DNA of 49,003 nt from Nonomuraea basaltis. Lineage in GTDB: Bacteria > Actinomycetota > Actinomycetes > Streptosporangiales > Streptosporangiaceae. The notes beneath the pieces are model-generated. The model saw only the letters and a program-made list of their open reading frames with translations. It made no database searches and had not been told where the DNA came from. The stretch spans positions 1-49,003 of the forward strand of contig NZ_VCJS01000091.1 of the NCBI RefSeq assembly GCF_005893125.1. The letters are read 5' to 3'. This document shows positions 1-6,572 of this stretch, one piece after another (the first letter of the stretch is position 1; every line of letters starts with the position of its first letter). The position numbers were made by a program, and so were the translations under genes.

Positions 1-2
1 GG

Positions 3-200
3 CTACGACCCGGCGAGGTGAGCGCCGACACCGGCTACATGGTCGGCGCGGCCGGCATCGGCGCGGCCCTGCTGCATCTCGACGCCGCCCTCCAGCCACG
101 CCAGGCACGCCGGGTCATCCTCCTGCCCGACAATCCGTTCCCCGCCATCCCCGTGCCGCCTGCCGGACTGCGTGACGAGAATTACCCTCTAAACCAGTAG
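3..200 (+). CDS. C-terminal end of a LanC-like protein (cut by window edge)
   Basis: The frame is open at the left edge and ends at TAG 198-200, giving about 65 residues. The segment GYMVGAAGIGAALLHLD matches the helix that closes lanthionine synthetase C-like (LanC) alpha-toroid proteins, where a G-M-x-G-x-A-G-I-G motif lies close to the C-terminus. The zinc-binding Cys/Cys/His residues of the family would lie upstream and cannot be seen, so it is not possible to say whether this is an active lanthipeptide cyclase, a LanL/LanKC C-terminal domain or a LanC-like protein. A GTG at 18 is in frame, but the family motif begins just after it, so that GTG is unlikely to be the start. Confidence 0.6.
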   Translation, partial: LRPGEVSADTGYMVGAAGIGAALLHLDAALQPRQARRVILLPDNPFPAIPVPPAGLRDENYPLNQ

Positions 201-206
201 GAAATA
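197..206 (+). promoter_or_regulatory. GTAGGAAATA element, copy 1
   Basis: An exact copy of the recurring 10-base element, directly abutting the -35 hexamer of the leader-peptide promoter. Together with the preceding bases it reads CCAGTAGGAAATA. The CCAG begins 49 bases before the leader start, the same distance as at the leader starting at 23487. It is a putative regulator site. Confidence 0.6.
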
Positions 207-235
207 TTGACTTATCGCAGATCGCGGCTTAGCGT
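207..235 (+). promoter_or_regulatory. Promoter of the first sulfur operon
   Basis: The -35 is TTGACT at 207-212 and the -10 is TAGCGT at 230-235, with a 17-base spacer: a good principal-sigma actinomycete promoter. The predicted transcription start (241-243) coincides with the ATG of the leader peptide at 243, so the transcript should be leaderless. Confidence 0.7.
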
Positions 236-242
236 CGTTGGT

Positions 243-317
243 ATGAGCCAGGGCTTCCTCCTGACCAGGCGCTCCCACGTGGACTTCGGCCACGTCGCCA
301 GCGCACAGTGTCGTTGA
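243..317 (+). CDS. Leaderless Cys-Arg leader peptide of the first sulfur operon
   Basis: This 24-residue ORF (ATG 243, TGA 315-317) ends in HVDFGHVASAQCR. It matches the short 'putative leader peptide' family that precedes sulfur-assimilation operons in many actinomycetes, with a conserved R-x-H-V-D-x-x-x-V-A-S-x-x-C-R tail. The single Cys is the penultimate residue, so translation of its codon could sense Cys-tRNA or cysteine supply. It has no ribosome-binding site and starts 8 bases after the -10, as expected for a leaderless start. Two more copies occur in this window (21904 minus, 23487 plus). The flavin reductase gene begins 214 bases downstream. Confidence 0.75.
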   Translation: MSQGFLLTRRSHVDFGHVASAQCR

Positions 318-531
318 TCACGGACCCGTAGCCGCCGAACCCACCCTCGTGCCTCCGGCGTGGCCGACGCCGTCCACGCCCTCGCCGACGACTCCTCCTT
401 CTCCGCGCCCCCGGACAGCCGTCGAGGCGCCGCGTGAGCATGCCTTCTCCCGTGAGGAACCCTCTCGTGATCGTGCCATCAGTGACATCCGGCCACCCAG
501 GCCACCGCCCGCACCGGACGGGGGTGCTCGC
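318..531 (+). promoter_or_regulatory. C-rich untranslated region between leader peptide and first operon gene
   Basis: No convincing gene lies here. About 340-415 is strikingly rich in C and poor in G on the sense strand, the composition typical of Rho-loading sites. No GC-hairpin with a U-run is visible. Placed between a cysteine-sensing leader peptide and the operon, it could mediate Rho-dependent attenuation coupled to leader translation. That role is inferred from composition and position only. Confidence 0.35.
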
Positions 532-1044
532 ATGACCGACACCCTGCCCGACCGCGCCATCGCGGCCGACCAATTCAGGCAGGCGCTCGCCGTGCACGCC
601 AGCGGCGTCGTGGTCATCACCGCGCAGAACGACGGCATCCCCGTCGGGCTCACCGCCACGTCCTTCTCCTCCGTCAGCCTCGAACCACCCCTGGTCTCCT
701 TCTACGTGGACCGTTCCTCGACCACCTGGCCGCAACTGGGCGCCGCCGACCACTTCGCGGTCAACATCCTGGCCAGCGACCAGGCCGAGCTGGCGGCCCG
801 CTTCGCCCGCAAGAACATCGACCGCTTCGCCTCGCCCACCCGCTGGCGGCCCGGACCGCTGGGCGCCCCGCTGCTGCAGGACGTCTCGGCGCACCTGATC
901 TGCCTGCCCTACGAGCGCGCCGAGGTCGGCGACCACCTCCTGGTGGTCGGCCTGGTCGCCGAGGCCCACGTACGGCACGCCGGCCGCCCGCTCCTCTACC
1001 ACCAGGGCCGCTTCGGCCGCTTCCTTGCCCACCCCGACTCCTGA
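532..1044 (+). CDS. Flavin reductase family protein (FMN reductase partner)
   Basis: A 170-residue protein of the HpaC/DszD-like flavin reductase family (split-barrel flavin-binding fold). It includes the typical segments GVVVITAQNDGIPVGLTATS near residues 25-45 and PPLVSFYVDRSSTTWP near residues 52-67, and a late H-x-x-GRFG motif (YHQGRFGRF). Such enzymes use NAD(P)H to make free FMNH2 for two-component monooxygenases. Four luciferase-like monooxygenases follow in the same operon, so it probably supplies their reduced flavin. The start was placed at ATG 532 because family homology begins within a few residues of it; the frame extends upstream to 349 without resemblance to anything. Confidence 0.85.
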   Translation: MTDTLPDRAIAADQFRQALAVHASGVVVITAQNDGIPVGLTATSFSSVSLEPPLVSFYVDRSSTTWPQLGAADHFAVNILASDQAELAARFARKNIDRFASPTRWRPGPLGAPLLQDVSAHLICLPYERAEVGDHLLVVGLVAEAHVRHAGRPLLYHQGRFGRFLAHPDS

Positions 1045-1059
1045 ACCCCGGAGCAGCTT

Positions 1060-1971
1060 GTGTCCACATCCACGCAGACGCGGGCCTTCGCGACCCCCGT
1101 CGACCACACCGCCTACGGGTACTACGGCCCTGGCCGTCTGCACCTCTCGCCGGACTGGAACCGCCCTGTCTACCCCTTCCAGGGCCGGATCACCGACGAC
1201 GGCTCCAGCGACTTCCGCGCCGAGCCCGGCCGCTACCACCTCTACGTCGCCTGGGTCTGCCCCTACGCCCAGCGCGCCGCGATCGTCCGCAAGCTCAAGG
1301 GCCTGGAGGACGTCGTCTCCCTGTCCTATGTGGACGACGAGCGCGACGGCCGCGGCTGGGCCTTCAGGGAACGCCGAGGCCCGGACCCTGTCAACGGCTT
1401 CACCCTGCTGGAGCAGGCCTACGACGCCACCGAGAAGGCGTACGGCGGCCACATCTCGGTCCCTGTGCTGTGGGACCGGCAGACCGGCGCGATCGTCAGC
1501 AACAACTTCCCTGACATCACGATCGACCTGGCCACCAAGTTCGAGCAGTGGGCCGGCACATCGATCGACCTCTACCCGGACGCGCTGCGCCCCGAGATCA
1601 ACAAGCTCAACGGGTGGATCTACTACGACGTCAACACCGGCGTCTCCCGCGTGGCCCGCGCCGCCACCGAGGAGGACCGCGAGCAAGAGCGGCACCGGGT
1701 CGTCGCGGCGCTGGAACGGCTGGACGAGCGGCTGGCCGAGCAGCCCTTCCTGGCCGGGGACACGATCACCGAGGCCGACGTGCGGCTGTGGGTGACGCTG
1801 GCCAGGTTCGACGCCGAGTACAACCGCGGCCACCTCGTCAGCGAGCGGGAACTGAGCGACTTCGAACACCTGTGGCCCTACGCCCGCGACCTCTACCAGC
1901 GGCCCGCCTTCCGCGAGACCACCGAGGGTCTGCCCGCAACCTGGGACGCGCCGCATGGGCGGGGCCGATGA
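1060..1971 (+). CDS. Glutathionyl-hydroquinone reductase-like (YqjG/ECM4, xi-class GST) protein
   Basis: A 303-residue protein with the GST-like layout of S-glutathionyl-(chloro)hydroquinone reductases: an N-terminal thioredoxin-like domain with YVAWVCPYAQRA near residue 67 (the catalytic Cys in W-x-C-P-Y/W-A), the substrate strand SVPVLWDRQTGAIVSNNFPD, and an all-helical C-terminal domain. The family reduces glutathionylated hydroquinones. Actinomycetes lack glutathione, so a mycothiol or sulfur-conjugate substrate is more likely; that is inference. It starts at GTG 1060 after a GGAG sequence. Its stop overlaps the next gene by 4 bases. In an operon of C-S-cleaving monooxygenases it may remove thiol adducts from organosulfur substrates. 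Confidence 0.8.
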   Translation: MSTSTQTRAFATPVDHTAYGYYGPGRLHLSPDWNRPVYPFQGRITDDGSSDFRAEPGRYHLYVAWVCPYAQRAAIVRKLKGLEDVVSLSYVDDERDGRGWAFRERRGPDPVNGFTLLEQAYDATEKAYGGHISVPVLWDRQTGAIVSNNFPDITIDLATKFEQWAGTSIDLYPDALRPEINKLNGWIYYDVNTGVSRVARAATEEDREQERHRVVAALERLDERLAEQPFLAGDTITEADVRLWVTLARFDAEYNRGHLVSERELSDFEHLWPYARDLYQRPAFRETTEGLPATWDAPHGRGR

Positions 1972-3287
1972 CGCGCAAGCAGGTCCACCTGGCGGCCCAC
2001 TTCCCGGGCGTGAACAACACCACCGTGTGGGCCGACCCCCGCTCCGGCAGTCAGATCGACTTCGCCTCGTTCATCCATCTCGCGAAGACGGCCGAGCGTG
2101 GCACGTTCGACTTCTTCTTCCTGGCCGAGGGCCTGCGACTGCGCGAGCTCAAGGGCCGCATCCACGATCTCGACGTGCTGGGCCGCCCGGAGGCGCTCAC
2201 CGTGCTCAGCGCGCTGGCCGCGGTGACCGACCGGCTCGGCCTGGCCGGGACCGTCAACGCGACCTTCAACGAGCCGTACGAGCTGGCCAGGCGCCTGTCC
2301 ACGCTCGACCACCTGAGCGAGGGCCGGGCCGCGTGGAACGTGGTGACCACCTCCGACGCCTTCACCGGCGAGAACTTCCGCCGCGGCGGCTACCTGGACC
2401 GCGCCGACCGGTACGAGCGGGCCGCCGAGTTCGCCCGCCTGGCACGCGAGCTGTGGGACTCCTGGCGGCCCGACGCGTTCGCGGCCGACGCGACGGCGGG
2501 CACGTTCGTCCGCACGGGAGCCATCGGCACGGTCGAGCACCGGGGCAGGCACTTCTCGGTCGAGGGCCGCTTCACCCTGCCCCGCAGTCCGCAGGGCAGC
2601 CCGGTGATCATCCAGGCGGGCGACTCGGACGAGGGCCGCGAGTTCGCCGCCGCCAACGCCGACGTGATCTTCACGCCGCACGGGAGGCTGGAGGACGGCA
2701 AACGTTTCTACGCCGACGTCAAGCGCCGCCTGGGCAAGTACGGCCGCGAGCCGCACCAGCTGAAGATCATGCCCGGGGTGACGTTCGCGCTGGGCGACAC
2801 CGAGGCGGAGGCCGCCGAGAACGCCGCCCGCATCCGCCGCCAGCAGGTCGGGCCGCAGACCGCGATCGCGTTCCTGGAGCAGGTGTGGGGTCGCGACATG
2901 TCGGCTTATGACCCGGAGGGTCCGCTGCCGGAGATGGAGCCCGACCTGTCGGAAGGGGTCTCCCAGGGCCGGGTGCCGATCAAGGACAGGGCGGCCGTGG
3001 CGGCCAAATGGCGGGCGCTGGCCGAGGAGAAGAGCCTGTCGATCCGGGAGCTCGTCATCGAGGTGACCGGGCGGCAGACGTTCATCGGCACCCCCGAGAG
3101 CGTGGCCCGGCAGATCGACGAGCACGTGCAGGCCGACGCCGCCGACGGGTTCATCATCGTGCCGCATCTGACGCCCGGCGGGCTGGACGAGTTCGTGGAT
3201 CGGGTGGTGCCGCTGCTGCGCGAGCGTGGCTCCTTCCGCACCGAATACACCGGCGCCACCCTGCGTGAACACCTGGAGCTCGCATGA
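1968..3287 (+). CDS. NtaA/SnaA/DszA-type FMN-dependent monooxygenase
   Basis: A 439-residue luciferase-like (TIM-barrel) monooxygenase of the nitrilotriacetate/dibenzothiophene-sulfone/dimethylsulfide monooxygenase group. The sequence shows the N-terminal AAHFPGVNNTTVWADP, FDFFFLAEGLRLR, the ATFNEPYELARRLSTLDHLS segment, GRAAWNVVTTSDAFTGENF, and a C-terminal tail (DGFIIVPHLTPGGLDEFVD then RGSFRTEYTGATLREHLEL) typical of this group. The enzyme would take FMNH2 from a partner reductase such as the one encoded at 532. Substrate is unknown; dimethylsulfide-, sulfone- or aminopolycarboxylate-like compounds are all precedented. Its ATG overlaps the previous stop by 4 bases. Confidence 0.85.
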   Translation: MTRKQVHLAAHFPGVNNTTVWADPRSGSQIDFASFIHLAKTAERGTFDFFFLAEGLRLRELKGRIHDLDVLGRPEALTVLSALAAVTDRLGLAGTVNATFNEPYELARRLSTLDHLSEGRAAWNVVTTSDAFTGENFRRGGYLDRADRYERAAEFARLARELWDSWRPDAFAADATAGTFVRTGAIGTVEHRGRHFSVEGRFTLPRSPQGSPVIIQAGDSDEGREFAAANADVIFTPHGRLEDGKRFYADVKRRLGKYGREPHQLKIMPGVTFALGDTEAEAAENAARIRRQQVGPQTAIAFLEQVWGRDMSAYDPEGPLPEMEPDLSEGVSQGRVPIKDRAAVAAKWRALAEEKSLSIRELVIEVTGRQTFIGTPESVARQIDEHVQADAADGFIIVPHLTPGGLDEFVDRVVPLLRERGSFRTEYTGATLREHLELA

Positions 3288-4456
3288 CACTGCACCTTGC
3301 CGTGGCGCTGGACGGCGCGGGCTGGCACCCCGCCGCCTGGCGCTCATTGGACTCCCCGGAGGGGATCTTCTCGGCACGTCACTGGGCGGGGCTGGTGGCC
3401 GAGGCCGAGCGCGGGCTGCTCGACTTCGTCACCATCGAGGACGCGTTCGGGTTGCAGTCCACGCTGCCCGACGGCGACGACGACCGCACCGACCGGGTGC
3501 GGGGACGGTTCGACGCGGTGCTGCTGGCGGCCCGGCTGGCGCCGCTCACGAGCCGGATCGGGCTGGTGCCGACGGCCACCACCACGCACACCGAGCCGTT
3601 CCACGTGGCCATCGGCATCGCCACGCTCGACCACGTCAGCGGCGGCCGGGCCGGGTGGCGGGCGCAGGTCTCGCCGCGGGCCTCGGAGGCGCGACTCGTC
3701 GGCCGCAGGCAGTTCCCGCCGGTCGACCGGCTGCTGAACCGGCCGGGCGGCGTGGACCTGTCCGCCGACCCGCACGCGCGCGACCTGTTCGCCGAGGCCG
3801 GCGACGCCGTGGAGGTGGCGCGGCGGCTCTGGGACAGCTGGGAGGACGACGCCGAGATCCGCGACCTGGCCACCGGCAGGTTCATCGACCGGGACAAGCT
3901 CCACTACATCGACTTCGCCGGGCGGTTCTTCTCGGTCAAGGGGCCGTCGATCACGCCGCGCTCGCCGCAGGGGCAGCCGGTGGTGACCGCGCTCGCGCAC
4001 GCGCGGCTGCCGTACGAGTTCGCCGCGAGCAGTGCCGACGTCGTGTACGTCACGCCGCACTCGGCCGAGCAGGCCCACGCCATCGTCGAGGAGGTCAGGG
4101 GGCTGTCCGGCGAGCTGAAGATCTTTGCTGACCTGCTGGTCTTCCTGGGCGAGGACGCGGCCCGGCGCAAGGCGCGGCTCGACGAACTGGACGGGGCCGA
4201 GCTCGTGTCCGACGCCTCGATCTTCACAGGGACCGCCCGGGAGCTGGCCGAGGTGCTGCTGCAGTGGCGGCGGGCCGGGATCCAGGGGTTCCGGCTGCGG
4301 CCCGGTGCGGTGCCGCACGACCTGGAGCGGATCACCCGGGAGCTGACGGCCGAGCTGCGGGGACGCGGGGCGTTCCGGCACGAGTACGAGGCCGCCACGC
4401 TGCGCGGGCTGCTCGGCCTGCCGCGCCCGGCCAGCCGCTACGCGGAGGTGTCGTGA
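3284..4456 (+). CDS. Luciferase-like (LLM) FMN-dependent oxidoreductase, NtaA-like tail
   Basis: A 390-residue LLM-class flavin monooxygenase. It has the early barrel strand FVTIEDAF, RIGLVPTATTTHTEPFHVA, the TLDHVSGGRAGWR motif near residue 120, and a C-terminus (RGAFRHEYEAATLRGLLGL) like that of its NtaA-type neighbour, with which it shares only general fold otherwise. It overlaps both neighbours by 4 bases, so it is translated as part of a tightly coupled set. A paralogue of this kind may act on a different substrate or be the partner chain of a two-component enzyme. The substrate cannot be read from sequence. Confidence 0.8.
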   Translation: MTLHLAVALDGAGWHPAAWRSLDSPEGIFSARHWAGLVAEAERGLLDFVTIEDAFGLQSTLPDGDDDRTDRVRGRFDAVLLAARLAPLTSRIGLVPTATTTHTEPFHVAIGIATLDHVSGGRAGWRAQVSPRASEARLVGRRQFPPVDRLLNRPGGVDLSADPHARDLFAEAGDAVEVARRLWDSWEDDAEIRDLATGRFIDRDKLHYIDFAGRFFSVKGPSITPRSPQGQPVVTALAHARLPYEFAASSADVVYVTPHSAEQAHAIVEEVRGLSGELKIFADLLVFLGEDAARRKARLDELDGAELVSDASIFTGTARELAEVLLQWRRAGIQGFRLRPGAVPHDLERITRELTAELRGRGAFRHEYEAATLRGLLGLPRPASRYAEVS

Positions 4457-5487
4457 AATTTCTGCTCATCACGTTAATCGTCCACAACGACGACCGATCG
4501 CCCACCGAGCGCTTACGCGAGGTCGTCGACAACGCGGTGCTGGCCGAGGAGTTCGGCTTCGACGGGTTCGGCGTGGGGGAGCGGCACGAGCGGCCGTTCA
4601 TCTCCTCCTCGCCGCCGGTGGTGCTCAGCCACATCGCGGCGAAGACGTCCAGGATCCGGTTGTTCACCGCGGTCACCACGCTGAGCCTGCTGGACCCGGT
4701 GCGCGCGTACGAGGACTATGCCACCCTCGACCACCTGTCCGAGGGCCGGCTCGAGCTGATCATCGGCAAGGGCAACGGGGCCGCGCAGGCCAAGCTGTTC
4801 CACGTCACGGCCGAGGACCAGTGGGAGCGCAACCGCCAAGGGTACGAGCTGTTCCGCCGCCTGTGGCGGGAGGACAAGGTCACCTGGGAGGGCACGTTCC
4901 GCCCGTCGCTCACCGAGGCCGAGACCTGGCCGCGGCCGTTGCAGCGGCCGATCCGGGTCTGGCACGGCAGCGCCACCAGCAAGGAGTCGGTGGACCTGGC
5001 CGCCCGTTACGGTGACCCGCTGTTCTCCGCCAACGTCACCAACCCCATCGACCCCTACGCCGAGTTGATCGACCACTACCGGGAACGCTGGGCGCACTAC
5101 GGCCATGACCCGGCGGACGCGCTGGTGGGGGCCGGCACGGCGGGCTACTACGCGGCCCGCACTTCGCAGGAGGCGATCGCCACCTACCGGCCGATCTTCG
5201 AAGCCCGGGTGGAGCTCCAGCGGAAGCTGGGGCTGCCGATCGTGTTCCCGACGCTGGAGAACGCCATCGAGCGCAGCTCGATCCTGGTCGGCAGCCCGCA
5301 GCAGATCATCGACAAGGTGCTGCGCTACCACAAGCGGTTCGGCCACGAGGTCATGCACCTGCACGCCGACGCCGACGGGCTCACCCCGAAGCAGCACCGG
5401 GAGGCGCTTGAGCTGTTCCAAGCCGAGATCGCGCCCGTGCTGCGCGCGGAGATCCCCAGCCGGCCGTTCCCCGGAGGTGCCTCGTGA
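4453..5487 (+). CDS. LLM-class flavin-dependent oxidoreductase (third in operon)
   Basis: A 344-residue bacterial-luciferase-family protein starting at GTG 4453, whose GTGA overlaps the previous stop. Visible family segments are FGFDGFGVGERHERPF near residue 35, KTSRIRLFTAVTTLSLLDPVR, TLDHLSEGRLELIIGKGN (phosphate-binding and catalytic face), and the C-terminal SSILVGSPQQIIDKVLRYH followed by a long amphipathic tail. The upstream continuation of the frame into the previous gene has no family similarity. It probably uses FMNH2 and O2 to oxygenate an organosulfur or related compound brought in by the downstream importer; the substrate is unknown. Confidence 0.8.
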   Translation: MKFLLITLIVHNDDRSPTERLREVVDNAVLAEEFGFDGFGVGERHERPFISSSPPVVLSHIAAKTSRIRLFTAVTTLSLLDPVRAYEDYATLDHLSEGRLELIIGKGNGAAQAKLFHVTAEDQWERNRQGYELFRRLWREDKVTWEGTFRPSLTEAETWPRPLQRPIRVWHGSATSKESVDLAARYGDPLFSANVTNPIDPYAELIDHYRERWAHYGHDPADALVGAGTAGYYAARTSQEAIATYRPIFEARVELQRKLGLPIVFPTLENAIERSSILVGSPQQIIDKVLRYHKRFGHEVMHLHADADGLTPKQHREALELFQAEIAPVLRAEIPSRPFPGGAS

Positions 5488-6572
5488 CGCTGTCCATCCT
5501 CGACCTCGCCCCGATCGTGTCGGGCGGCACTGCCGGTGACGCGTTGCGCAACACCATCGACCTGGCCAGGCGGGCCGAGGAGTATGGCTACCGCCGGTAC
5601 TGGCTGGCCGAGCACCACTTCGCGCCCGGCGTGGCCAGTTCGGCCCCGGCCGTGCTGATCGCCCTGGTGGCCGCGGCGACGTCCAGGATCCGGGTGGGAT
5701 CGGGGGCCGTGCAACTCGGGCACCAGACGCCGCTGTCGGTGGTGGAGCAGTTCGGGCTCATCGACGCGCTCCATCCGGGCCGGATCGACCTGGGGATCGG
5801 CCGTTCGGGGCAGCGCCGCGCCGAGTTCGCCCAGGCCTCCTGGGAGCCCAGGCCCGCCAGGGTCGTGGACGGGCTGCTGATCCCGCCGCCGTTCGACTTC
5901 TCACAGCTGGCCAAGCACCCCCATCTCGCCCACTACGCCACGCTGCTCCAGCAGCCCGGCGCGCAGACGCCCGACTTCGCCGACCAGATCGACGACGTGC
6001 TGGCCTTCCTCAAGGGCACGCACGAGGCGCGGGCCGTGCCTGGTGAGGGCGCGGACGTGGAGGTGTGGATCCTCGGCAGCAGCGGCGGGCAGAGCGCGCA
6101 GGTGGCGGGGGAGCGAGGGCTGCCGTTCGCGGCCAACTACCACGTCAGCCCGTCCAACGTGCTGGAGGCGGTGGAGGCCTACCGGGAGGCGTTCAAGCCG
6201 TCGGACGCGCTGGCCGCGCCGTACGTGGTCGTCTCGGCGGACGCGGTGGTGGCCGAGGATGAGGCGAAGGCCCGCGAGCTGGCCAAGGGCTACGGCCTTT
6301 GGGTGCGCAGCATCAGGACCGGCGCGGGCGCGATGCAGTACCCCACCGGCGAGGAGGCCGAGGCGCACGTCTGGACCGACGCCGACCGCGAGCTCGTCAA
6401 GGACCGCCTCGACACCCAGTTCGTCGGCTCCCCCGAGCAGGTCGCGGAGCGGCTGCGCGTGCTGCGCCGCGTGACCGGGGCCGACGAGCTGCTGGTCACC
6501 ACCATCACCCACGATCATCACGACCGCGTGCGCTCGTACGAGTTGCTCGCAGAAGCCTGGAAACGCCCGTGA
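5484..6572 (+). CDS. LLM-class oxidoreductase, MsnO8-like (fourth in operon)
   Basis: A 362-residue protein of the luciferase-family oxidoreductase group 1 (MsnO8-like) subfamily, recognisable by its opening LSILDLAPI, YRRYWLAEHHFAPGVASSAP near residue 40, RIRVGSGAVQLGHQTPLSVVEQFGLIDALHPGRIDLGIGRS (read as consecutive family blocks), and WILGSSGGQSAQVAGERGLPFA. The first two-thirds form the TIM barrel; the C-terminal helices include GSPEQVAERLRVL. It starts at GTG 5484 by a GTGA overlap. Members of this subfamily recur in sulfonate and thioether utilisation operons, but few have a proven substrate. Confidence 0.8.
   Translation: MTLSILDLAPIVSGGTAGDALRNTIDLARRAEEYGYRRYWLAEHHFAPGVASSAPAVLIALVAAATSRIRVGSGAVQLGHQTPLSVVEQFGLIDALHPGRIDLGIGRSGQRRAEFAQASWEPRPARVVDGLLIPPPFDFSQLAKHPHLAHYATLLQQPGAQTPDFADQIDDVLAFLKGTHEARAVPGEGADVEVWILGSSGGQSAQVAGERGLPFAANYHVSPSNVLEAVEAYREAFKPSDALAAPYVVVSADAVVAEDEAKARELAKGYGLWVRSIRTGAGAMQYPTGEEAEAHVWTDADRELVKDRLDTQFVGSPEQVAERLRVLRRVTGADELLVTTITHDHHDRVRSYELLAEAWKRP

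Noticed and set aside
229..1956. A 575-codon minus-strand open frame, and similar long frames such as 1893-3377, 6518-8089, 9839-11701 and 14817-16577
   Set aside because: They lie antisense to clearly recognisable genes. Their composition (Gly/Arg/Val/Asp-rich, no family motif) is what high-GC third-codon bias produces on the opposite strand.
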